Positions 54,017-64,000 of a stretch of 64,000 bases of DNA are shown piece after piece. Source of the stretch: CBDUXT01 sp965371245 (GTDB lineage Bacteria > Planctomycetota > Phycisphaerae > UBA1845). The stretch covers positions 30,420 through 94,419 of the forward strand of contig CBDUXT010000008.1 of the NCBI GenBank assembly GCA_965371245.1, read 5' to 3'. Each line of letters starts with the position of its first letter. Positions within the stretch are counted from its first letter, which is position 1. The position numbers were made by a program, and so were the translations under genes. Under the pieces are notes generated by a model. The model searched no databases. It was not told where the DNA came from and saw nothing but the letters and a program-made list of their open reading frames with translations.

Positions 54017-54520
54017 TTACGTGGTCGTCGCCACCGAGACGGCCGCTGGATCACCGACTTCGACCAAAGTGGGAAGCTCCATCGGAACAACCCCTTTGAT
54101 CTTCTTGAACCCGAGCCCCTCGCAAAAGTCCACTTCCGTCCCGTAAGCCAGCACATCGATCCGTTCCACGCCGGACTTGCGCAAGGCCGCCACGACGTGA
54201 CGCGCCATCTCAGTCGCAATCCCCTTGGTATCGTCCTCGATGCGTCCGTCCGTGTGCGTCACGCAGGCGGGTCCCTGTAACGCGGGATCCAACTTGCACT
54301 CCACGAGTCGACCCGCCACGCCATCCGTCGCGCCGCGAGCGAATCCGACCAGCTCACCGCCCCGATAGGCCGTAACGAAGCAGGAGGAGTTCTCGATCAT
54401 GCGCTCCAGTTTCTCGCGGGAGGCCGTCGTGGCGTGGTTTTGCCGCTTGTAGAAGGCCAGTAGATCGTCCGCCGCCGGCTGGACAACCGTCTCCAGAGTA
54501 ATGTCGTCGAGCATCATCAT
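54017..54520 (-). CDS. GNAT-fold acetyltransferase-like protein between rpoB and rpoC
   Basis: 167 residues from the first of three tandem ATGs at 54520 (GAGG 5 bases upstream). Resembles GNAT proteins: FVTAYRGGELVGFARG at 48-63, then a motif-A-like stretch VECKLDPA and DDTKGIATEMARHVV (around 97-110), and VDFCEGLGFKKIKG (130-143) like the motif B FYexLGF. The usual Q/RxxGxG/A acetyl-CoA loop is replaced by TKGIA, so acetyl-CoA binding is plausible but unproven. It lies 80 bases after rpoB and 81 before rpoC, same strand, so it is likely co-expressed with RNA polymerase. Substrate unknown; modification of the transcription machinery would be a guess. Confidence 0.7.
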   Translation of the reverse strand: MMMLDDITLETVVQPAADDLLAFYKRQNHATTASREKLERMIENSSCFVTAYRGGELVGFARGATDGVAGRLVECKLDPALQGPACVTHTDGRIEDDTKGIATEMARHVVAALRKSGVERIDVLAYGTEVDFCEGLGFKKIKGVVPMELPTLVEVGDPAAVSVATTT

Positions 54521-54600
54521 GTTGACCTCGCTTCTGCATGTGGGCTGCGACCCGTGCCTACGTCGGCACGCATCCGAACGCACGTGGTACGACCGTACAC

Positions 54601-58374
<3,774 letters not shown>

Positions 58375-58506
58375 TGAACTGCGTCCTCGCTTCTACGAAT
58401 GGGCGCGCAAGAACAGGTAGCCCGGGGCACCCATCCGCCAAGCCGAGCCGCCCTGCCTATCCATCAACGTACGGGAACCATCCAACGGCCGGCGGGGCAT
58501 CCGGTG

Positions 58507-58530
58507 GACCGGTCGTCCCGACGGCCGGTC
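58507..58530 (-). promoter_or_regulatory. Hairpin in the rplL-rpoB gap, possible attenuator
   Basis: GACCGGTCGT pairs with ACGGCCGGTC across a 4-base loop, with one G-U pair. The 273-base gap between L7/L12 and beta holds no gene. Partial termination in this interval is known in Escherichia; there is no T-run here, so termination is an inference. Confidence 0.35.
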
Positions 58531-58647
58531 GTTCCCGCCCCGCGGCGGACATGCGTTTCACTGAAAATCCGTACCACTCGATCCGATCCGCAGGCCGCCC
58601 CATGACCCGGCGCGGAGCCGCCGGCGAACCACGGCAGCCACACCTCT

Positions 58648-59049
58648 CTACTTGATGCTGACGGCGCCGCCGACCTCTTCGATCTGACCCTTGATCTTCT
58701 CGGCGTCCTCTTTGGAGACGCCCTCTTTCAATGCCTTGGGGCAGGATTCCACCAGATCCTTGGCCTCTTTCAGACCGAGGCTCGTGATGGTGCGAACAAC
58801 CTTGATGACCTGAATCTTCTTGTCACCGAAGCTTTCGAGCACGGCATCAAACGTGGTTTGTTCCTCGACCTCCTCAGCACCCCCGCCACCGCCGGCGGCC
58901 ATGACCACGCCACCCCCCGCAGGCTCGATGCCGTGGACACTCTTGAGGCAGTCCACGAGCGACTGGGCATCCTTGACGGATAGACTGACTAGTTTTTCGG
59001 CGAGTTCGCCGATCTCGGCGGTGAACTCGGCTACCGGTGCTTCTGCCAT
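58648..59049 (-). CDS. rplL: 50S ribosomal protein L7/L12
   Basis: 133 residues. N-terminal dimerisation domain, flexible Gly/Ala hinge (MAAGGGGGAEEVEEQ) and C-terminal factor-binding domain (FDAVLESFGDKKIQVIKVVR, LGLKEAKDLVESCPKALKEG) are all present. Follows rplJ by 130 bases. Confidence 0.98.
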   Translation of the reverse strand: MAEAPVAEFTAEIGELAEKLVSLSVKDAQSLVDCLKSVHGIEPAGGGVVMAAGGGGGAEEVEEQTTFDAVLESFGDKKIQVIKVVRTITSLGLKEAKDLVESCPKALKEGVSKEDAEKIKGQIEEVGGAVSIK

Positions 59050-59179
59050 CGTGATGGACTCCTATGGGTTTATCGTCGCCACGTCGATAGGCGACCCGCC
59101 CGGTGCGGGTCATTTCATTCGCCTCAGCGAACCAGTCGGCGTGTAGCGTTGCATCGTGTTTTCATGAATCGGTGAAGGG

Positions 59180-59692
59180 TCACGCGGCCTTTTCGATGAT
59201 CGCCTTCAGGCAACCCGCAATCTTGGATTGGGGCGACGAAAGACAACCGGCCAGCGCCCGTCCCGGAGAGGCCAACAACATCGCAATCTCGCCGAAAAGC
59301 TCGGCGCGGCTCTTCATCTTTGAGAGTTGCAACACCGTAAGAAGCCCCGGATCTCCGTCCAGGATCGCTTCCTTGAGCGTCAGCTCCGTGAATTCCTTCG
59401 CCGCCTCGACCAGCCCCTTGGCCACGTCGATCAAAGACTCCGACGTGGTGACAACGGCGCATGGGCCGTCCATCGCATGGCCCAGCGGCTCAAGCGGGCC
59501 ACCCGCCATGGCGCGGCGAGCGAGACTGTTCTTCACGACCTGAAGGCGCCCGGACTTTTCGCGGACCATTCGGCGGATCGACTCTTGCGCCTGAACGTCC
59601 AGCCCCGTCAGATCAACGAGGCATGCGCTGGCGAGTCCTTCGAACCGCGTGGCAAGCTCCGCGGTAACCATGCCTTTGACGGCTTTACTCAT
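59180..59692 (-). CDS. rplJ: 50S ribosomal protein L10
   Basis: 170 residues; stalk base that binds L7/L12 dimers. GLASACLVDLTGLDVQAQES, VVKNSLARRAMAGGPLEPLG and GPCAVVTTSESLIDVAKGLV are typical. In Escherichia L10 represses this operon; no leader fold was assigned here. Confidence 0.97.
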   Translation of the reverse strand: MSKAVKGMVTAELATRFEGLASACLVDLTGLDVQAQESIRRMVREKSGRLQVVKNSLARRAMAGGPLEPLGHAMDGPCAVVTTSESLIDVAKGLVEAAKEFTELTLKEAILDGDPGLLTVLQLSKMKSRAELFGEIAMLLASPGRALAGCLSSPQSKIAGCLKAIIEKAA

Positions 59693-59758
59693 CGGCTGAT
59701 CCTGTATCGAGCGGTTCTCATCGTGGCAGCGCGGACCGGCGTCGAGCCGACCGCGAGA

Positions 59759-60487
59759 CTACGCACTTTCCGTAAGGGTTACCGAGGGCGTACGCGTGGC
59801 GGACAGAGAAATCCGCTTGACGTAATGCCCCTTTGAGCTTGCGGGCTTGAGCTTCACCATGTGGTCGATCACGGCCTGTATGTTTTCCTTGAGGTCGTCG
59901 GCGGAGAAACTGACCCGACCGACGGCCATGTGTATGTTCCCGCCCGCATCATTGCGAAACTCGACCCGCCCACCGGAAAACTCCTTGACGGCCTTGGCGA
60001 CGTCGGGCGTCACCGTACCGGCCTTGGGGGTGGGCATCTTTCCTTGCGGGCCAAGAACGCGACCGAGCTTACCGACCTTCCCCATGGTCGAGGGGTGGGC
60101 GATCGCCACGTCGAAGTCGAGCCAGCCTTTTTGGATTTTCTCAACCAGTTCGTCCGTTCCGGCCTCAATCGCGCCGGCCTCTTTGGCCTGATCAACGAGC
60201 GCGCCGTCGCAGAAGGCGATCACCTTGCGTTCCTTGCCCAGCCCCTTGGGCAGCGTGATCGCCCCGCGGAGCATCTGGTCGGCCTGGCGCGGGTCGATAC
60301 CCAGGTGCATCACCAGTTCAATCGCCTGGTCCGGGTCCTTCCGCTTGCGACCGTTTTTATAGCTGCGATCGGATTTGACGGCGGCCATCTTCTTGACCCG
60401 CTCGATGCCGTCGTCAATGCCGACCGACACCTTGACATCGCCCCGAATCTCAGCCTGTTTCTTGTAGCGTACGCTTTGGTTTCCCAT
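59759..60487 (-). CDS. rplA: 50S ribosomal protein L1
   Basis: 242 residues from the ATG at 60487; a GTG four codons upstream is also possible and no ribosome-binding site decides. SDRSYKNGRKRKDPDQAIEL, GAITLPKGLGKERKVIAFCD and the RNA-binding signature GKLGRVLGPQGKMPTPKAGT are diagnostic. It is slightly extended at the N-terminus. Confidence 0.97.
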   Translation of the reverse strand: MGNQSVRYKKQAEIRGDVKVSVGIDDGIERVKKMAAVKSDRSYKNGRKRKDPDQAIELVMHLGIDPRQADQMLRGAITLPKGLGKERKVIAFCDGALVDQAKEAGAIEAGTDELVEKIQKGWLDFDVAIAHPSTMGKVGKLGRVLGPQGKMPTPKAGTVTPDVAKAVKEFSGGRVEFRNDAGGNIHMAVGRVSFSADDLKENIQAVIDHMVKLKPASSKGHYVKRISLSATRTPSVTLTESA

Positions 60488-60519
60488 GGTTTTCGTCACG
60501 CCGCGGCCGCCCGCGGTTC

Positions 60520-60957
60520 CTAGTCCACAACCTCAATACCCATGGATCGCGCCGTGCCCGCCACGACCAACTCAGCCGATTCGATGGAACCGGCGTTCAG
60601 GTCCGGCATCTTTCTTTCCGCGATCTCGCGAAGTTGGGCCTTCGTGACCGAACCGACCTTCTCTTTGTGCGGCACGCCACTTCCCTTGGCAATCTTGGCC
60701 GCATCCTTGAGCAGCACGGACGCCGGCGGGCTCTTGACCTCGAAGCTGAACGTTCGATCGGCGTAGACCGAAATGACGACCGTCACCTTCATGCCGTTCA
60801 AGGCCTGGGTCGCCGCGTTGAACTGCTGCACGAACTGCCCGATGTTCACCCCGTGCTGACCGAGGGCAGGACCCACCGGCGGCGCGGGCGTAGCCGACCC
60901 GCCCGGTGCCTGTAGCCGAATCGTTGCCTTAACCTCTTTTTTTGATTTCTTCGCCAC
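60520..60957 (-). CDS. rplK: 50S ribosomal protein L11
   Basis: 145 residues. IRLQAPGGSATPAPPVGPAL, GQHGVNIGQFVQQFNAATQA and the C-terminal GSIESAELVVAGTARSMGIE match. Forms the thiostrepton-binding GTPase-associated site. Follows nusG by 54 bases. Confidence 0.98.
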   Translation of the reverse strand: MAKKSKKEVKATIRLQAPGGSATPAPPVGPALGQHGVNIGQFVQQFNAATQALNGMKVTVVISVYADRTFSFEVKSPPASVLLKDAAKIAKGSGVPHKEKVGSVTKAQLREIAERKMPDLNAGSIESAELVVAGTARSMGIEVVD

Positions 60958-61011
60958 CGTCTATTCGGTTCCCATCGCCCACCGGGACCGCGCTGGCGGC
61001 CCCCGGACGGG

Positions 61012-61632
61012 CTATTCGACCTTTTCCAACTGCCAGTAACCGACCTCGACCGGGGTCATCCGGCCGAAGATCGAAACGATCACATTCACCATCCCGCGGC
61101 GTTCATCGACCGACTCGACCTCGCCCTCGTAACTCTCGAAGGCGCCGTCGGTAATCTTGACCTGATCGCCCTTGTGGATGTTCAGGCCCGACAGGCTCGG
61201 CTCTTCCTCCGCCTTCTGTGAGGCCGCCAGCATCTGCACGACGTCGTGCTCGGGCATGCTCGTGGGCTTTCCGTCTGAGCCGATGAAATCGCCGACGCCG
61301 GTGGTTTCCTTGATGAGAAACCAAACGTTCTCCGCGACGGAGCCGTCTTCCTCGCAGGCCATTTCAACGAAGACGTAGCCTGGATAGAGCTTGCGTTCCA
61401 CCACGCGCAACACGCCGCCGCGCATGCGCTTTTCTTTCAGCGTAGGAACGAGGATACGGCCGACCCGCTCCTCCATCCCTTCGATTTTGATCTTGCGCTC
61501 CAGCGCATCGCGAACTTGTTCCTCTTTGTTCGAGGCCACGCGAAGCACGTACCAGTCCATCCCTGGGGCGCAAATCGCATCGGACCCCGGGGCGCTGATC
61601 GCTTCGGACGTTGTTGTGTCCTCTTCCGTCAT
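61012..61632 (-). CDS. nusG: Transcription elongation/antitermination factor NusG
   Basis: 206 residues from the ATG at 61632, which overlaps the secE stop (ATGA). The N-terminal NGN domain begins at WYVLRVASNKEEQVRDALER, preceded by about 25 acidic residues; GYVFVEMACEE and the C-terminal KOW domain (GDQVKITDGAFESYEGEVES) follow. A weakly conserved insert of about 20 residues (MPEHDVVQMLAASQKAEEEP) separates the domains, as often in NusG. It couples transcription to translation through S10. Confidence 0.96.
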   Translation of the reverse strand: MTEEDTTTSEAISAPGSDAICAPGMDWYVLRVASNKEEQVRDALERKIKIEGMEERVGRILVPTLKEKRMRGGVLRVVERKLYPGYVFVEMACEEDGSVAENVWFLIKETTGVGDFIGSDGKPTSMPEHDVVQMLAASQKAEEEPSLSGLNIHKGDQVKITDGAFESYEGEVESVDERRGMVNVIVSIFGRMTPVEVGYWQLEKVE

Positions 61633-62156
61633 ACCTTCAGCACGCCCATCCAGCGAAAGAACATCTGGAAGGCCAAATCCACGGCGAAGAGCATCGCCGC
61701 CAGGAAAACAGTGAACATGATCACGACCTTGGTCGAGCCGATGACCTCCCGCTTGGAGGACCAACTCACCTTCTTCATCTCGCCCTCGGTGGCGATCATG
61801 AAATCGCTGGGCCCACGGGACGCAAACACCACCCGCCAACCCACCGCGCCCAGGACCACGAGCATCAGGATCGGAATCCCGGGCGTGATCAACAGCCGCC
61901 ACCATTCGTCACCCTGATAAACCAGCAAACGATCCTGAGCGAACCAGGCGCCCCACACAACCAACACCGCGACACCCACCATCGTCCCCCGCCGCGTGAC
62001 ACGCCCTTGCTCGGGTTTGTACGCCGTGAAGAACCCCGGCTTGGGCTGCTGTTGGCGCGGGGCTTGTGGTTGGTCCTGCCCACTCTGCCCACTGCTAGAC
62101 ACGGCGCGCCCTCCGGGCTTTTCCGGCGCGACCGACGTGGATTCCTGCCCAGTCAT
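61629..62156 (-). CDS. secE: Protein translocase subunit SecE
   Basis: 175 residues. The conserved core near the C-terminus is EMKKVSWSSKREVIGSTKVV followed by the last membrane segment. Two more hydrophobic segments (VGVAVLVVWGAWF and GIPILMLVVLGAVGW) make a three-segment SecE, and a hydrophilic N-terminus of about 55 residues rich in Gln/Pro precedes them. ATG at 62156 is chosen over the adjacent GTG because AGGAC lies about 8 bases upstream. Confidence 0.93.
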   Translation of the reverse strand: MTGQESTSVAPEKPGGRAVSSSGQSGQDQPQAPRQQQPKPGFFTAYKPEQGRVTRRGTMVGVAVLVVWGAWFAQDRLLVYQGDEWWRLLITPGIPILMLVVLGAVGWRVVFASRGPSDFMIATEGEMKKVSWSSKREVIGSTKVVIMFTVFLAAMLFAVDLAFQMFFRWMGVLKV

Positions 62157-62235
62157 CACTACGTCCTACTGCTACACATTTCGAGACTCTCCGCGGCCGC
62201 CGCGGCCGGAACGTGCTCGCGAACTCGCCGCCAAA

Positions 62236-62308
62236 CAGGAGCGAAGGGAATCGAACCCCCAACCGCCGGTTTTGGAAACCGGTGCTCTGCCAATTGAGCT
62301 ACGCTCCT
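62236..62308 (-). tRNA. tRNA-Trp (anticodon CCA)
   Basis: 73 bases. Acceptor AGGAGCG/CGCTCCT, D-arm AGCTCAATTGGCAGAGC, anticodon loop TTCCAAA on a CCGGT/ACCGG stem, T-arm with GGTTCGATTCC. Discriminator G as expected for tRNA-Trp. Lies between rpmG and secE, the common tuf-tRNA-Trp-secE order. Confidence 0.96.
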
Positions 62309-62342
62309 ACGCACACCCAATTCGACACCGACCACGGCGCTG

Positions 62343-62510
62343 TCACTTCCGTTTGATCTTGTGGGTCGTATGCTTGCGCTCCCGTCTGCAATACTTCTGC
62401 AGTTCCAACTTGGGCGTTCCGCCCATGACGTTCACGCTGGTGCGATAGTTCAAGTCCTTACACTCCTTGCACTGGAGCCAGACGTATTCTCGCTTTGCCG
62501 CTTTGGCCAT
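62343..62510 (-). CDS. rpmG: 50S ribosomal protein L33
   Basis: 55 residues read from ATG 62510 to TGA 62343. CKECKDLNYRTSVNV and GGTPKLELQKYCRRERKHTT are L33. Cys14 and Cys17 are present and Cys41 follows, but not a fourth Cys, so zinc binding would need the following His residues. Between tuf and tRNA-Trp. Confidence 0.95.
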   Translation of the reverse strand: MAKAAKREYVWLQCKECKDLNYRTSVNVMGGTPKLELQKYCRRERKHTTHKIKRK

Positions 62511-62551
62511 GGTTGCTCACATCCGCTTTGCCGGCGTTTCCGCCGGCTCGG

Positions 62552-63754
62552 TTATTCCGTCACCTTCACGACGACGCCCGAGCCAACCGTACGCCCGCCT
62601 TCTCGCACCGCAAACCGGAGCCCCTGCTCCATGGCAATCGGCTTACCCAACGAGACCGCCATGACCACGTTGTCGCCCGGCATGCACATCTCCGCACCCT
62701 GGAGCTCAAGCGCGCCGGTCACGTCCGTCGTTCGGAAGTAGAACTGCGGACGATAGCCGTTGAAGAACGGCGTGTGACGCCCGCCCTCCTCCTGGGTCAG
62801 AACGTAGACCTGTGCGTCGAACTTGGTATGCGGCGTAATGGAACCGGGCTTGGACAACACTTGCCCGCGCTCAACCTCGTCTTTCTTCGTGCCGCGAAGC
62901 AGACAACCGACGTTGTCGCCCGCCTGTCCGAAGTCGAGCAGCTTGTTGAACATCTCGACGCCGGTGACCGTCGTCTTTTGCGTATCGCTCAGCCCGACAA
63001 TTTCGACTTCCTCACCCACGGTGATCTTGCCGCGTTCAATCCGCCCGGTCGCCACCGTGCCGCGTCCCTTGATACTGAAGACATCCTCGACGGACATCAG
63101 GAAGGCCTGATCAACGTCGCGCTCGGGGTCCGGGATGGAATTGTCCAGAGCCTCCATCAACTCCGTAATGCATTTCGTGGCCTCCTCATTCTTGGAATCG
63201 TTCAGCGCCGGTAGCGACGATCCGCGGATGACCGGAATGTCATCGCCCGGGAAGTCATACTTGCACATCAGCTCCCGAACCTCCATCTCGACCAAGTCGA
63301 GGAGCTCCGGGTCGTCCACCAGATCGACCTTGTTGAGGAACACCACAAGGTGAGGCACGCCAACCTGGCGGGCCAGAAGGATGTGCTCGCGCGTCTGGGG
63401 CATCGGACCGTCGGACGCGGACACCACCAGGATCGCACCGTCCATCTGGGCGGCCCCGGTGATCATATTCTTCACATAGTCCGCGTGTCCCGGGCAGTCG
63501 ATGTGCGCGTAGTGTCGCGCTTCGGTTTCGTACTCGACATGGGACGTCGCGATCGTCAGGATCTTGGTGGCGTCGCGACGACCTTGCGATTCCGACGCCT
63601 TGGCAACCTCATCATACGGCTTGAATGTGGCCAGCCCCTTGCGTGCCTGCACGGCTGTGATGGCTGCCGTTAGGGTGGTCTTGCCGTGGTCAACGTGCCC
63701 GATCGTGCCCACGTTGACGTGGGTTTTTCCTCGTTGGAATTGTTCCTTGGCCAT
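62552..63754 (-). CDS. tuf: Elongation factor Tu with altered switch I
   Basis: 400 residues. Delivers aminoacyl-tRNA. G1 GHVDHGKT (19-26), G3 DCPGH (86-90), G4 NKVD (141-144) and G5 GSSL (178-181) are present, as are domains II and III. The switch I/G2 segment differs from the near-universal PEEKARGITI: residues 49-70 read EVAKASESQGRRDATKILTI, keeping only the Thr67 and Ile68 of the G2 motif. From memory the EF-Tu of Rhodopirellula carries a similar change, so this looks like a planctomycete trait, not a sequencing error. GGAGG lies 11 bases before the ATG. Confidence 0.97.
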   Translation of the reverse strand: MAKEQFQRGKTHVNVGTIGHVDHGKTTLTAAITAVQARKGLATFKPYDEVAKASESQGRRDATKILTIATSHVEYETEARHYAHIDCPGHADYVKNMITGAAQMDGAILVVSASDGPMPQTREHILLARQVGVPHLVVFLNKVDLVDDPELLDLVEMEVRELMCKYDFPGDDIPVIRGSSLPALNDSKNEEATKCITELMEALDNSIPDPERDVDQAFLMSVEDVFSIKGRGTVATGRIERGKITVGEEVEIVGLSDTQKTTVTGVEMFNKLLDFGQAGDNVGCLLRGTKKDEVERGQVLSKPGSITPHTKFDAQVYVLTQEEGGRHTPFFNGYRPQFYFRTTDVTGALELQGAEMCMPGDNVVMAVSLGKPIAMEQGLRFAVREGGRTVGSGVVVKVTE

Positions 63755-63812
63755 CCGGTACCTACCTCCACTCGCTCAGCGTCTTCCACGCCCAGCCTTG
63801 TTGATTCGCCCC

Positions 63813-63839
63813 GACCGCTCGCAAACAACTTGAGCGGTC
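63813..63839 (-). promoter_or_regulatory. Hairpin in the tRNA-Thr to tuf leader
   Basis: GACCGCTC and GAGCGGTC form a perfect 8-base stem with an 11-base loop. Lying 59 bases before the tuf start and 107 after tRNA-Thr, it could mark processing or mild attenuation of a joint transcript. No T-run follows. Confidence 0.4.
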
Positions 63840-63945
63840 AGCGCTGGAATCAGATCCTAGAAATCAGCAACACCGATCACGCAGGACCGATCCCACGCCC
63901 TGACAATCAATCGGGAACGCCGCAGTCAACGCACCTCAAAAAGAA

Positions 63946-64000
63946 AGCTGCTGACGGGAATCGAACCCGTGACCTCGTCCTTACCAAGGACGCACTCTAC
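63946..64000 (-). tRNA. tRNA-Thr (anticodon GGT), 5' end outside window
   Basis: The visible 55 bases comprise the anticodon arm (CGTCC-TTGGTAA-GGACG, anticodon GGT), the variable loop, the T-arm GGGTTCGATTCCC and the 3' acceptor CAGCAGC with discriminator T. The D-arm and 5' acceptor strand are beyond position 64000. tRNA-Thr before tuf is a frequent bacterial arrangement. Confidence 0.92.

Overview
The window is high-GC DNA from a member of the Planctomycetota. The class is uncertain; a Phycisphaerae-like lineage would fit. The evidence is indirect: secreted proteins with thrombospondin-type-3 and 'DCNxNGxxDxCD' calcium-binding repeats and Cys-rich blocks, a flagellar set with L and P rings, an EF-Tu whose switch I lacks the usual RGITI motif, no rpmD in the spc cluster, and many short palindromic intergenic repeats. 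No CRISPR array, prophage or intact insertion sequence was recognised.

Layout. (1) 1-1.6 kb, minus strand: cysS (C-terminus beyond the window) and ispF. (2) 1.9-6.3 kb, plus strand: two large lipoproteins of similar design (lipobox, Asn/Gly linker, TSP3 calcium repeats, Cys-rich modules). (3) 6.4-8.2 kb: an ArsC-like/LMW-phosphatase-fold protein and tadA, set among dispersed repeats. (4) 8.2-20.5 kb, minus strand: a flagellar region read as flgF-flgG-flgA-flgH-flgI-flgJ-flgN-flgK-flgL, then fliW-csrA-fliC. The first nine genes build and chaperone rod, rings and hook-filament junction. The last three form the FliW-CsrA-flagellin control module, with GGA motifs in the fliC leader. (5) 21-25 kb, plus strand: a polytopic membrane protein, a zinc-ribbon membrane protein and a secreted BNR-repeat protein with calcium repeats. 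(6) 25.3-29.2 kb: a PHP-domain protein, tRNA-Leu(UAG), aroC, a YjbQ-family protein and a HIT protein, interspersed with repeats.

(7) 29.3-64 kb, all minus strand: one co-oriented expression block. Read in transcription order it is tRNA-Thr, tuf, rpmG, tRNA-Trp, secE, nusG, rplKAJL, rpoB, a GNAT gene, rpoC, rpsL, bioY, rpsG, fusA, then the S10-spc-alpha series from rpsJ to rplQ. Gaps are mostly short and several genes overlap by ATGA. A promoter-like TTGACA-N16-TATTCT lies ahead of rpsJ. The block departs from the usual order: a GNAT acetyltransferase between rpoB and rpoC, bioY between rpsL and rpsG, and no rpmD, adk or infA at their usual places.

The points most worth following are the EF-Tu switch I variant, the GNAT gene in the RNA polymerase operon, bioY in the str cluster, the long C-terminal tail on CsrA, the 50-residue Cys-rich repeats in the first lipoprotein, and the families of dispersed palindromic repeats, one of which appears to lie inside the cysS coding frame. 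No clearly new multi-gene system was identified.
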